This document shows positions 8,435-22,618 of a DNA stretch of 64,000 bases, one piece after another. Position numbers and translations under genes: made by a program. The stretch's first letter is position 1, and every line of letters starts with the position of its first letter. This DNA is from Saccharopolyspora indica (lineage in GTDB: Bacteria; Actinomycetota; Actinomycetes; Mycobacteriales; Pseudonocardiaceae), in the NCBI RefSeq assembly GCF_027853965.1, contig NZ_JAQGLB010000001.1:372001-436000 (forward strand), written 5' to 3'. The notes under the pieces were generated by a model. The model did not search any database, was not told the origin of the DNA, and saw nothing but the letters and a program-made list of their open reading frames with translations.

Positions 8435-9466
8435 GTGGCGATGACGAGCGAGGACCCGTCCGGTGAGCCGCCGGAGCCGCAGCCGGTGCTGACCCCGCTG
8501 ACCGGTTCGGCGATCTTCCTGGTGCTGACGATCAACGGCGGCGGCGAACCCGACGTGCGGGACCTGCTCGGCGACCTGGCCGGCCTGCAGCGCGCGGTGG
8601 GGTTCCGCTACCCGGAGGGCGGCCTGGCCTGCGTGGCGGGCATCGGATCGGCCGCGTGGGACCGGCTCTACTCGGGGCCCCGCCCGGCCGCGCTGCACGT
8701 GCTGCCCGAGTACGCCGGGCCCCGCCACCGGGCGGTGTCCACTCCGGGCGACGTCCTGCTGCACATCCGCGCCCGGCAGATGTTCCTGTGCTTCGAACTG
8801 GCCGCCCAGGTGCTGACGCGCCTGGGCGGCGCGGTCTCGGTGGTCGACGAGGTGCACGGCTTCAAGTACTGGGACCAGCGGGACCTGCTCGGATTCGTCG
8901 ACGGCACGGAGAACCCCACCGGGCCCGCGGCGCGCACCGCGGTGACCGTCCCGGCCGCCGCGGACGCCCCGTTCGAGGGCGCCAGCTACGTGGTCGTGCA
9001 GAAGTACCTGCACGACCAGGAGTCCTGGAACGCGCTGCCGGTCGAGGAGCAGGAGCGGGTGATCGGGCGCACGAAGCTCGACGACATCGAGATGGACGAC
9101 GCGGTCAAACCGGCCGACTCGCACGTCGCGGTCAACACGATCGTCGACCCGGACGGCACCGAGCGGCAGATCGTGCGCGACAACATGCCGTTCGGCCGCC
9201 TCGGCGAAGGCGAGTTCGGCACCTACTTCATCGGCTACGCCGCCGACCCGGCGGTGATCGAGCTGATGCTGGAGCGGATGTTCCTCGGCACCGCCGACGC
9301 CACCCACGACCGGATCCTGGACTTCTCGACCGCGGTGACCGGTTCGCTGTTCGTGGTGCCCACCGCGGACTTCCTCGACGACCAGCCACCCCCACCGGAG
9401 CCGGGCCGCGCGCCCGAAGCCGACGCGTCGTTGCGGATCGGCAGCCTGAAGGGACGACAGCCATGA
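8435..9466 (+). CDS. DyP-type heme peroxidase, encapsulin cargo
   Basis: 343 residues from GTG 8435, six nt after GGAGG; ATG 8441 is the alternative. Dye-decolorizing peroxidase features: the G-F-V-D-G-T-E-N-P motif with the distal Asp, the S-H-V-A-V-N segment with the proximal heme His, and I-V-R-D-N-M-P-F-G with the distal Arg. The final residues contain L-R-I-G-S-L-K-G, which matches the G-S-L-K-type cargo-loading peptide of DyP enzymes packaged in encapsulins, attached by a Pro/Ala-rich linker. The stop overlaps the encapsulin ATG (ATGA). It should oxidise substrates with H2O2 inside the protein shell. Upstream (8280-8434) no promoter is obvious. Confidence 0.93.
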   Translation: MAMTSEDPSGEPPEPQPVLTPLTGSAIFLVLTINGGGEPDVRDLLGDLAGLQRAVGFRYPEGGLACVAGIGSAAWDRLYSGPRPAALHVLPEYAGPRHRAVSTPGDVLLHIRARQMFLCFELAAQVLTRLGGAVSVVDEVHGFKYWDQRDLLGFVDGTENPTGPAARTAVTVPAAADAPFEGASYVVVQKYLHDQESWNALPVEEQERVIGRTKLDDIEMDDAVKPADSHVAVNTIVDPDGTERQIVRDNMPFGRLGEGEFGTYFIGYAADPAVIELMLERMFLGTADATHDRILDFSTAVTGSLFVVPTADFLDDQPPPPEPGRAPEADASLRIGSLKGRQP

Positions 9467-10269
9467 ACAACCTGCACCGCGAGCTGGCCCCGATCTCGGC
9501 GGCGGCCTGGCAGGACCTGGAGGCCCAGGTCCGCGACGCGTTCGCGCTCAGCGCGGGTGCCCGCCGGGTGGTGGACGTGCCGGAGCCGAGGGGACCGGAA
9601 CTGGCCGCGGTGGGCACCGGGCACCTCGGCGAACCCGGCACCGCGGCGGCGGGAGTGCAGGTGCGGGTGCGCCGGAGCAGCCCGGTGGCCGAACTCCGGA
9701 TGCCCTTCCGCGTCACCCGCGAGGCGGTGGACTCGGTGGAGCGCGGCGCCCAGGACGCCGACTGGTCGCCCGCGGTCGCCGCGGCCCAGCAGATGGCGAT
9801 GGCGGAGGACAGCGCCGTGTTCGACGGCCTGGCAGCGGTCGCCTCGGACGGTTTGCGCAGCGGCTCGTCGCACGAAGCGATCGCGCTGCCCGAGGACGTC
9901 GCGGCGATCCCGGAAGCGGTGGCGCAGGCCCGCACCGCGCTGCGCTCGTCGGGAGTCGGTGGCCCCTGCGCACTGCTGCTGAGCCCGGCCGTGCACACCG
10001 CGGTCAGCGGCTCGGTGATCGGCGGACGGCTCGCGATCGAGGAGCTGTCGCGGGTGGTGGGCGGCGACGTCCTGTGGTCCCCGGCGCTCGACGGCGGCCT
10101 GCTGGTGTCGACCCGCGGCGGTGACAGCGAACTGGTCCTGGGCCGGGACCTGTCGATCGGATACCTCGGCCACGACGCGACGTCGGTCGAGCTGTACCTG
10201 GAGGAGTCCTTCGCCTTCCAGCTGCACACCCCCGAGGCGGCCGTCGAGCTGGCCCCAGCCGGAAGCTGA
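9463..10269 (+). CDS. Encapsulin shell protein (family 1, linocin M18-like)
   Basis: 268 residues, the normal size of family 1 encapsulins with the HK97 phage capsid fold. The N-terminus, M-N-N-L-H-R-E-L-A-P-I-S-A-A-A-W, matches the family start that forms the inner-surface cargo-docking region. Later parts include R-R-V-V-D-V, the E-loop section and the C-terminal G-Y-L-G-H-D segment. It overlaps the DyP gene by 4 bp, so shell and cargo are translated together. The product should assemble into a nanocompartment of about 24 nm (T=1, 60 subunits in characterised members) that encloses the peroxidase, in the cytoplasm. Confidence 0.93.
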   Translation: MNNLHRELAPISAAAWQDLEAQVRDAFALSAGARRVVDVPEPRGPELAAVGTGHLGEPGTAAAGVQVRVRRSSPVAELRMPFRVTREAVDSVERGAQDADWSPAVAAAQQMAMAEDSAVFDGLAAVASDGLRSGSSHEAIALPEDVAAIPEAVAQARTALRSSGVGGPCALLLSPAVHTAVSGSVIGGRLAIEELSRVVGGDVLWSPALDGGLLVSTRGGDSELVLGRDLSIGYLGHDATSVELYLEESFAFQLHTPEAAVELAPAGS

Positions 10270-10285
10270 CCGCGAGGAGCGCACC

Positions 10286-10486
10286 ATGACCGAAGACCCG
10301 AACCCGGACCAGGGCTGGTACTTCAACCTGCGAACCCACCAGGTCCAGCACCACGACCGAGCGAGGGCCGACGACCTGCTCGGCCCCTACCCGGACGAGG
10401 AGACGGCCCGCCGGGCCCTGGAGATCGCAGCGGAGCGAACCCGCCAAGCGGACGCCCAAGACGCCGAGTGGGACGACGACGAGTAA
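10286..10486 (+). CDS. Small SPOR-like conserved actinobacterial protein
   Basis: 66 residues, ATG after GAGGAG, 16 bp downstream of the encapsulin gene and probably in the same operon. The sequence W-Y-F-N-L-R-T-H-Q-V followed by L-G-P-Y-P-D-E-E-T-A-R-R-A-L is that of a widespread short actinobacterial protein with a SPOR-like fold. The acidic tail ends D-D-D-E. Function unknown; a link with the nanocompartment is suggested only by position. Confidence 0.75.
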   Translation: MTEDPNPDQGWYFNLRTHQVQHHDRARADDLLGPYPDEETARRALEIAAERTRQADAQDAEWDDDE

Positions 10487-10494
10487 CACCGGCC

Positions 10495-10525
10495 CGGCAT
10501 CCGCGAGTTTCGGGCGCTGATGCCG
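10495..10525. terminator. Possible weak terminator after the encapsulin operon
   Basis: CGGCATC (10495-10501) and GATGCCG (10519-10525) can pair across an 18-nt loop. There is no T-tract. The rest of 10526-10720 shows no confident gene; a short minus-strand segment ending at 10527 has gene-like composition but no start or recognised family. Confidence 0.3.
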
Positions 10526-10720
10526 CTCAGCTCCACGCGAAGAGGTCCTGCCGCAGGCCCATCGCCCGGAAGAGGTAGTCGCGCGAGACTTCGAGCTCAC
10601 TGCGCAGCCGGGGCAGGTCCGCGTCGAGCAGCCGCCCCCGCCACGGCCCCGGGCGCCTCGCACCGGAGCTGCAGTGCCCGCATCGCGACGGCGAATGCGG
10701 GCACTGCGGCGCGGATCCGG

Positions 10721-11839
10721 TCAGTGGAGGGTTTCGACCGCCGCTTTGCTGAACGGGGTGAGGTCGGGGATCCGGTCGGCGAGGACCTTCTCCGCCCACT
10801 GCGGGTCGGCGAGCAGGGCCCGGCCGACCGCGACGAGGTCGAACTCGTCCTGCTCCAGGCGGTCGAGGAGCCGTTCGATGCTCTCCACCGCGGCGGCCGT
10901 TCCGTTCAGCGATTCGGGGCTGAACTCCTTGTTCAGGCCGACCGAGCCGACGGTGATGACCGGTTTGCCGGTGACCTTCTTCGTCCAGCCCGCGATGTTG
11001 AGCTCGGAGCCGGAATCCGGGAACTCCGGCTGCCAGTAGCGGCGGCCGGAGGCGTGGAAGGCGTCGACGCCGGCGTCGGCGAGCGGGGTGAGCAGGGCCT
11101 CCAGCTCGCCGGGGTTCTCGGCGAGCCGGGCGTCGTAGTTGTCCGCCTTCCACTGGGAGAAGCGCAGCACGACGGGGAAGTCGGGGGCGACGCGTTCGCG
11201 GATGGCGGTCACGAGGTCCGCGGCGAACTTGGTGCGGGAGACCGGGTCGCCGCCGTAGGCGTCGGTGCGCTGGTTGGTGCGCTCCCACAGGAACTGGTCG
11301 ATGAGGTAGCCGTGCGCGCCGTGCAGCTCGATGCCGTCGAAGCCGATGCGCTCGGCTTCCCGTGCGGCGCCGGCGAAGGCGCCGATGATGTCGTCGATGC
11401 CGCTGAGGGTCAGCGCCTCGCCCGTGCCGGGCGTTCCGTCGACACCGACCCCGGAGGGGCCGACGGGCGGCGCTTCGGGGAACGGCGGTGCGCCTGCGGG
11501 CCGCTGGACGCCCACGTGCCAGAGCTGCGGCATGATCTTGCCGCCCTGCGCGTGCACGGCCTCCACCACGCGGGCCCAGCCGGCCAGCGACTCCTCGCCG
11601 TGGAAGCGGGGGACGTCCGCGCTGAACCCGGCGGAGGGGTGGTCGACGCTGGTGCCCTCGGTGATGATCAGGCCGGTTCCCGCTGCGGCGCGGCGCGCGT
11701 AGTACACGGCGACGTCGTCTCCCGGGATGCCGCCGGGGGAGAACTGGCGGGTCATGGGAGCCATGACGATCCGGTTCGGCAGCGTTGCCGATCCCAGCGC
11801 GAACGGGCGGGACAGTAGCTGAGCTGCGCGGGTGCTCAC
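10721..11839 (-). CDS. Old yellow enzyme family ene-reductase (NADH:flavin oxidoreductase)
   Basis: 372 residues from GTG 11839, with AGGAG 9 nt upstream. TIM-barrel FMN enzyme: R-I-V-M-A-P-M-T-R at the start of the barrel, Q-L-W-H-V-G in the FMN/substrate loop, the H-G-A-H-G-Y-L-I-D-Q-F motif with the paired substrate-binding histidines, and a C-terminal phosphate-binding V-G-R-A-L-L-A-D-P. Expected reaction: NAD(P)H-dependent reduction of activated C=C bonds or quinone/nitro electrophiles. It is divergent from an Rrf2 repressor with palindromes over both promoters, so induction by electrophilic or redox stress is likely. A second, distinct OYE lies 2.5 kb away. Confidence 0.9.
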   Translation of the reverse strand: MSTRAAQLLSRPFALGSATLPNRIVMAPMTRQFSPGGIPGDDVAVYYARRAAAGTGLIITEGTSVDHPSAGFSADVPRFHGEESLAGWARVVEAVHAQGGKIMPQLWHVGVQRPAGAPPFPEAPPVGPSGVGVDGTPGTGEALTLSGIDDIIGAFAGAAREAERIGFDGIELHGAHGYLIDQFLWERTNQRTDAYGGDPVSRTKFAADLVTAIRERVAPDFPVVLRFSQWKADNYDARLAENPGELEALLTPLADAGVDAFHASGRRYWQPEFPDSGSELNIAGWTKKVTGKPVITVGSVGLNKEFSPESLNGTAAAVESIERLLDRLEQDEFDLVAVGRALLADPQWAEKVLADRIPDLTPFSKAAVETLH

Positions 11840-11868
11840 GTTGGCGGTCTCCTGTCGGACGTGCCGGA

Positions 11869-11901
11869 CTGAAACTGTACGAATCAAGAGTACAGTTTCA
11901 G
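11869..11901. promoter_or_regulatory. 12-bp-arm perfect palindrome over the OYE promoter
   Basis: CTGAAACTGTAC and its exact reverse complement GTACAGTTTCAG, separated by 9 bp. On the minus strand it covers a plausible -10 (TACTCT, 11892-11887), 17 bp from a -35-like TTGCAC (11915-11910). This is a very good candidate repressor operator for the divergent Rrf2 protein. Confidence 0.75.
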
Positions 11902-11910
11902 AACGTAAGT

Positions 11911-11933
11911 GCAACTGTGAGAGTTGCTATTAT
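11911..11933 (+). promoter_or_regulatory. Rrf2 gene promoter with inverted repeat in the spacer
   Basis: GCAACT-N5-AGTTGC (11911-11927) is followed directly by TATTAT (11928-11933), a good -10 about 45 bp before the Rrf2 start. The repeat fills the 17-bp spacer position, as expected for an autorepressed gene. The -35 region (GTAAGT) is poor. Confidence 0.55.
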
Positions 11934-11977
11934 GGGGTCGAGTAGCATCGGCGCTGATCGCGAACGGGGGTGGGGCC

Positions 11978-12445
11978 GTGCTGGACATCCGGTTCTCCCG
12001 CGCGCTCAAGATGATGCTGTCCCTCGCCGTCGCCGGTGAGCGCGGCACGGCGGCGATGAGCTCGGCCCACCTGGCCGACACCCTGGACACCAACCCGAGC
12101 CTGGTCCGCAAGCTCCTGGTCCCGCTGGTGGACGCCGGACTGGTCGTGTGCGCGAAGGGCCGCGCGGGCGGCGCGAGGCTGGGGCGCCCGGCGGAGGACA
12201 TCACCCTGGCGGAGATCTACCGCTGCGCGATCGGCGACAAACCCCTGTGGGCGTGCTCGCCGAGCGGTGAGCACGTGTGCCTGGTGACGGCGAACGCGAG
12301 CGAGTACTTCGCCGCGCTCACCGCGGAAGCCGAACAGGCGGTGCTCGCCTCGCTGGGCGACCGCACCCTGGCCGACAGCCTCCGGGAGCTCCGCCGCCTC
12401 GACGAGAGCAAGCCCCGCCGCGCGCACATGGCCGACGCCGACTGA
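11978..12445 (+). CDS. Rrf2 family transcriptional regulator
   Basis: 155 residues from GTG 11978. N-terminal winged helix-turn-helix: R-F-S-R-A-L-K-M-M-L-S-L-A, then N-P-S-L-V-R-K-L-L recognition helix and the wing G-R-A-G-G-A-R-L-G. Cysteines occur after the recognition helix (V-V-C-A-K) and in a C-x9-C-x7-C arrangement near residues 90-110, close to but not the spacing of IscR-type iron-sulfur clusters, so a thiol or Fe-S redox switch is possible. Divergent from the OYE gene, with two palindromes between them, which makes it the likely local repressor. Confidence 0.85.
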   Translation: MLDIRFSRALKMMLSLAVAGERGTAAMSSAHLADTLDTNPSLVRKLLVPLVDAGLVVCAKGRAGGARLGRPAEDITLAEIYRCAIGDKPLWACSPSGEHVCLVTANASEYFAALTAEAEQAVLASLGDRTLADSLRELRRLDESKPRRAHMADAD

Positions 12446-12525
12446 AACTCGTTCCTCCGGCCTGCGTCTGATCGGCTTCGCCACAGCTCCGCAACCGTGG
12501 CCGGCAGTCCTCAGTGGTATACGTT

Positions 12526-12542
12526 TTGTGCCTATGGCACAA
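12526..12542. promoter_or_regulatory. Candidate operator upstream of the DHA2 transporter
   Basis: TTGTGCC-TAT-GGCACAA, a perfect 7-bp-arm palindrome 158 bp before the transporter start; a further half site CTTGTGC follows about 12 bp later. No regulator gene sits directly beside it, so the Rrf2 or HxlR neighbour or a distant protein could bind. The rest of 12446-12700 shows nothing else. Confidence 0.45.
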
Positions 12543-12700
12543 GGAATTCCGTACTTGTGCGCCGCGGTGATCCGGTCGACGATCGCACCGTGGCCCCCGA
12601 AGGGCCACTCGTCCGGTGAGTTCCAGGTCGGAGGCGCGGTTCGGGCGCCGGTGACCGGACTCGTTTCCGCTGCTCGAACGGGAATTCGCGGTACAAGGTG

Positions 12701-14260
12701 ATGAATGACGATGCGGGCGCCGCGACGGCGCTCCGGAACGAGCTGTCCCGGCGCAGGTGGCTGGTGCTCGGGATCCTGTGCACGACCCTGCTGCTGGTCG
12801 GCATGGACCTCACGATCCTGCACGTGGCGGTTCCGACGCTGTCGCAGCAACTCCTGCCCAGCGCGTCGCAACTGCTGTGGATGGTCGACAGCTACCCGCT
12901 GACGGTGGCGGCCTTCCTGGTCACCTGCGGCACGCTGAGCGATCGGGTCGGGCGGAAGAAGGTGCTGCTCGGTGGTTTCGCCGTGTTCGGACTGGCGTCG
13001 GCCGGTGCCGCCTTCGCCACGACTCCGGTGGCGCTGATCGGTTTCCGCGCGGCGCTCGGGTTCGGCGCGGCCATGATCGCGGCGGCCACGGTGGCCATCA
13101 TCCGCATCACCTTCCCCGACGCCCGGGAGCGGGCGTTCGCGCTCGGCGTGTGGTCGGCGTGCCACAGCGCGGGCGCGGCCATCGGGCCGATCGCGGCGGG
13201 ATTCCTGCTGGAGCACTCCTGGTGGGGGTCGGTCTTCCTGATCAACCTGCCGGTCGTGCTCGTCGCGCTGGTCGTCGGCGCGGTCGTCGTGCCGGAATCC
13301 AGGGACGAGGCGGTGCGCCGGTGGGATGCGCTCAGCGCCGCGATGTCGGTCCTCGGGCTGGGCGGGCTGGTGTACGCGCTGAAGCAGATCGGCGAGCACG
13401 GCGCGGTTTCTCCGCCGAACCTGGTCATCGGCGTGGTGGCGGTGGCGCTGCTCATCGCGTTCGTGGTGCGGCAGCGCAGGATCCGGGAGCCGCTGCTGGA
13501 GCTGTCGCTGTTCGCCGACCGGAAGTTCTCGGTCGCCACCGGGGCGATCCTGGCGAGCTTCGCCGGCTACATCGCGCTGATGTTCTTCGCCACCCAGCAG
13601 TTCCAGCTCATCTCGGGCTACTCGCCGCTGCTGGCCGGAGCGGCTCTGCTGCCGATGGCCGTGGCGAACGCCGTCGGTGCGGTCTTCGCGCCGAAGGTGG
13701 CGGCGGCCCTGACCGATCGCGTCGCCATCGCGCTGGCCCTGCTCGTCTTCGCGGGTTCGATGTCCGGCCTCGCCCTGTTCGGTTCCGGTAGCGGCTACGG
13801 CGTCGTCGTCGCGCTGCTGGCGGGCAGCGGGCTCGGGGTCGGGGTGGTGATGACGCTCGGCGCGGAGGTGATCATGTCGGCGGCGGCCCCGAGCCAGGCC
13901 GGTGCGGCGGGCGCGATCCAGGAGACGTCGTTCGAACTGGGTTCCGGCCTGGGCATCGTCATCCTCGGCACCGCGTTGAGCGGGATCTACCGGAACACCC
14001 TGGAACCGGTCGCGGGCGTGAGCCCCGAGCAGCACGCGGAAGCGCAGAACTCGCTCGGCGCGGCGGTGCGGATCGCGGGCGAGATGGACGAGCAGGTGGG
14101 TGCGGCGCTGCGAACGGCGGCGGTGACCGCGTTCGGCAACGGCTTCACCGCCGCTGCGCTCGTAGGCGGGGCGGTGCTGCTGGCGATGGCCGCGGTGTCC
14201 TGGCTCGCGCTGCGCGACCGGTCCGCCTCCCCGGCGGGCGAGGAGGCGGACCGGTCGTGA
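12701..14260 (+). CDS. MFS drug/proton antiporter, DHA2 (14-TM) family
   Basis: 519 residues with about 14 hydrophobic helices, as in QacA/EmrB/SmvA-type exporters. Helix 1 ends with G-M-D-L-T-I-L-H-V-A-V-P (motif D1), the loop between helices 2 and 3 has G-x-L-S-D-R-V-G-R-K-K (motif A), and G-P-I-A-A-G in helix 5 is motif C of antiporters. The C-terminal segment is charged. Start at ATG 12701; GTG 12698 directly precedes it in frame. It lies between two OYE genes and their regulators, so it probably exports a toxic, quinone-like or cationic compound. Its stop abuts the convergent OYE stop in TGATCA. Confidence 0.88.
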   Translation: MNDDAGAATALRNELSRRRWLVLGILCTTLLLVGMDLTILHVAVPTLSQQLLPSASQLLWMVDSYPLTVAAFLVTCGTLSDRVGRKKVLLGGFAVFGLASAGAAFATTPVALIGFRAALGFGAAMIAAATVAIIRITFPDARERAFALGVWSACHSAGAAIGPIAAGFLLEHSWWGSVFLINLPVVLVALVVGAVVVPESRDEAVRRWDALSAAMSVLGLGGLVYALKQIGEHGAVSPPNLVIGVVAVALLIAFVVRQRRIREPLLELSLFADRKFSVATGAILASFAGYIALMFFATQQFQLISGYSPLLAGAALLPMAVANAVGAVFAPKVAAALTDRVAIALALLVFAGSMSGLALFGSGSGYGVVVALLAGSGLGVGVVMTLGAEVIMSAAAPSQAGAAGAIQETSFELGSGLGIVILGTALSGIYRNTLEPVAGVSPEQHAEAQNSLGAAVRIAGEMDEQVGAALRTAAVTAFGNGFTAAALVGGAVLLAMAAVSWLALRDRSASPAGEEADRS

Positions 14261-15355
14261 TCAGCGCAGGGCGGCCTGGCTCGCGAGCGTGACGTCCGGG
14301 GTGAGCATCGCCCGGTCGAACTCGCGGAGCTGTTCACCGTCGGCCAGCAGGCGGGGCCAGTCGGGATTGGCCAGTGCTCCGCGACCCAGCGCGACCAGGT
14401 CGGCTTCGCCGCCGGAGAGCAGGGACTGCGCGAGCGCGGGCTCGTGCATCCCGCCGTTGGCGATCACCGGCAGGCCGGTGACCTCCTTGGCCAACCGGGT
14501 GATCGTCACGCCCGGGGCGAGCTGAGCGCTCTCGGCCCAGTCCCGGCCCTCGCTGGCCAGGTGGAGGTAGTCGGCGCCTGCGGCGGCGACGGCGCCGAAG
14601 ATCACCTCCGCGTCGCCGGTGCCGCCCGGCCAGCGGTGCTCGAAGTCGTTGACCTTGGTCTGCGACAGCCGGATGCCCACCGGGAACTCCGGCCCCACGG
14701 CGGTGCGGACCGCCCGCAGCACCTCGGCGGCGAAGTGCGCCCGGTTGGCCACCGAGCCGCCGTACCGGTCATCGCGGAGATTGGTGTAGCCGGTGATGAA
14801 CTGGTCGATGAGGTAGCCGTTCGCTCCGTGCACCTCCACCGCGTCGAACCCGACTTCGCGCGCTCGGGCCGCGGTCGCGGCGAAGCCCGCGACGGCCTGC
14901 GCGATCTCCTCCTCGGTGGCCTCCGCCGGAGTCCGGAACGGTCCCGCCCCGCCGCCGTAAGCGGGCATCTTCGCGCCCTTGGGAGCGACCGCGGAAGGCG
15001 CGATCGTCGGCCGGTCGAGCTGCGACAGGGCTCCGGCGTGCATGAGCTGCAGCGCGATCCGGCCACCGGCGTCGTGCACGGCGCGCACGACCTCGCGCCA
15101 GCCCGCTGCGTGCGCATCGGAGGTCAGGCCCGGCTGGTCCGGGTAGGCCTGGCTGTGCTGCTCGTCGGTGTAGGTGCCCTCGGTGGTGATCAGCCCGAAC
15201 CCGCCGCGCGCGAATTCCCGGTAGTAGTCGGCCATCAGCGCGGTGGGCACCCCGTCTCCGGTGGTGCTGACCCGCGACATCGGGGCGACGACAGCGCGGT
15301 TGGACAGCTCGGTCCCGCCGATGCGAACCGGCGTCAGGGCAGGGTGGATCGACAT
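14261..15355 (-). CDS. Old yellow enzyme family ene-reductase, second copy
   Basis: 364 residues, ATG 15355 preceded by GAGGAATGAG. FMN-binding TIM barrel: N-R-A-V-V-A-P-M-S-R, I-A-L-Q-L-M-H-A-G, the H-G-A-N-G-Y-L-I-D-Q-F motif (His/Asn pair, as in classical OYE and NemA, unlike the His/His of the copy at 10.7 kb), and L-G-R-G-A-L-A-N-P-D. It should reduce enones, nitro compounds or quinones with NAD(P)H. It is divergent from an HxlR regulator, a pairing common for electrophile-inducible OYE genes. Confidence 0.9.
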   Translation of the reverse strand: MSIHPALTPVRIGGTELSNRAVVAPMSRVSTTGDGVPTALMADYYREFARGGFGLITTEGTYTDEQHSQAYPDQPGLTSDAHAAGWREVVRAVHDAGGRIALQLMHAGALSQLDRPTIAPSAVAPKGAKMPAYGGGAGPFRTPAEATEEEIAQAVAGFAATAARAREVGFDAVEVHGANGYLIDQFITGYTNLRDDRYGGSVANRAHFAAEVLRAVRTAVGPEFPVGIRLSQTKVNDFEHRWPGGTGDAEVIFGAVAAAGADYLHLASEGRDWAESAQLAPGVTITRLAKEVTGLPVIANGGMHEPALAQSLLSGGEADLVALGRGALANPDWPRLLADGEQLREFDRAMLTPDVTLASQAALR

Positions 15356-15436
15356 CTCATTCCTCGTTTCGGTGAGCAGCGGCCGGGCTCGACGCCGCGG
15401 AATGATCCTCTTCTCCACGCATGCGCCAGGGCAAGT

Positions 15437-15475
15437 ACGGTCTTTGAAGTGCCGTAGTGTCGGTTTGTATACCGT
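15437..15475. promoter_or_regulatory. Candidate HxlR operator region
   Basis: The OYE/HxlR intergenic region contains CGGT-N6-ACCG (15461-15474) nested within ACGGT (15437) ... ACCGT (15471) and a related GCCGTAG in between. HxlR proteins usually bind such short dyads in their own promoter. No other element was found in 15356-15489. Confidence 0.35.
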
Positions 15476-15489
15476 GAGGAGCGGGGCCC

Positions 15490-15825
15490 GTGCGGGAGAG
15501 CGTGTCGGAGATGCCCGAGTACTGCACCGTCGAGGCGGCGATGGAGGTGGTCGGCGGCAAGTGGAAGATGGCCATCCTCAAGCACCTCACCGACGGGCCG
15601 CACCGGTTCGGCGAGCTCAAGCGGGCGCTGCCGTCGATCACCCAGCGGATGCTGACCCGGCAGCTGCGCGAGCTCGAAGCCGACGGCATCGTGCTCCGCA
15701 CGGTGTACCCGCAGGTCCCGCCGAAGGTCGAGTACAGCCTGACCGCGATCGGCACGAGCCTGGAGGACGTCGTCCGGCGGCTGGAGGAGTGGGGCGCCTG
15801 GTACCGGGAGCAGCGCCTCCCGTGA
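15490..15825 (+). CDS. HxlR family transcriptional regulator
   Basis: 111 residues, GTG start after GAGGAG. Full HxlR domain: a near-N-terminal Cys in Y-C-T-V, then V-V-G-G-K-W-K-M-A-I-L, R-F-G-E-L-K-R-A-L, I-T-Q-R-M-L-T-R-Q-L-R-E-L-E and R-T-V-Y-P-Q-V-P-P-K-V-E-Y. The cysteine just ahead of the helix bundle is the position used as electrophile/thiol sensor in YodB/HypR-type members, which often control OYE or quinone reductase genes. This supports local control of the OYE beside it. Confidence 0.9.
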   Translation: MRESVSEMPEYCTVEAAMEVVGGKWKMAILKHLTDGPHRFGELKRALPSITQRMLTRQLRELEADGIVLRTVYPQVPPKVEYSLTAIGTSLEDVVRRLEEWGAWYREQRLP

Positions 15826-16788
<963 letters not shown>

Positions 16789-16877
16789 CTAGGAGCCCGC
16801 CGCGCCCGTCCTCTCCCCGCGTGCGCAGTGCGTCGCCGGGTGCTTGCAGGCGGTGCTGATCGAGTGATGTGCTCGTG

Positions 16878-16896
16878 GTGCCGCCGCCGGCGGCAC
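16878..16896. repeat. 9-bp-arm inverted repeat ahead of the carboxylase gene
   Basis: GTGCCGCCG and CGGCGGCAC around a single C. In the 281-bp gap before the carboxylase gene, this is the only strong structure; it could be an operator or a weak hairpin. No convincing promoter was found nearby. Confidence 0.35.
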
Positions 16897-17060
16897 GCCC
16901 GAGGCGGGTGCTTTTGGCGGGACCCTACAAATCTTGGTCGCGAATGCTGGCGCGTTGCTCCTCTCGCAACCGGTCGGCATCAGGCAGGGTTGAGGTCAAG
17001 TTCGGCGACGTTCCGCTCCGGGTCGTCGCCTTTCTCGTGTTGTCGAAGATGTGAGGCTCG

Positions 17061-22556
<5,496 letters not shown>

Positions 22557-22562
22557 ACGCGG

Positions 22563-22598
22563 CCGGGCGAGCGACGGGACGCCCCGTCGCTCGCCCGG
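22563..22598. terminator. Strong bidirectional hairpin terminator
   Basis: A perfect 16-bp stem (22563-22578 with 22583-22598) and a 4-nt loop lie between the convergent carboxylase and methyltransferase genes. It is GC-rich without a clear T-tract, as usual in actinomycetes. Confidence 0.85.
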
Positions 22599-22618
22599 TG
22601 CGGTTCACCGCGAACGGA

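Noticed and set aside
10527..10650. Minus-strand segment ending in a plausible protein tail (L-P-R-L-R-S-E-L-E-V-S-R-D-Y-L-F)
   Set aside because: It looks gene-like but has no start, no recognised family and only about 40 codons; possibly a relic, not reportable as a gene.
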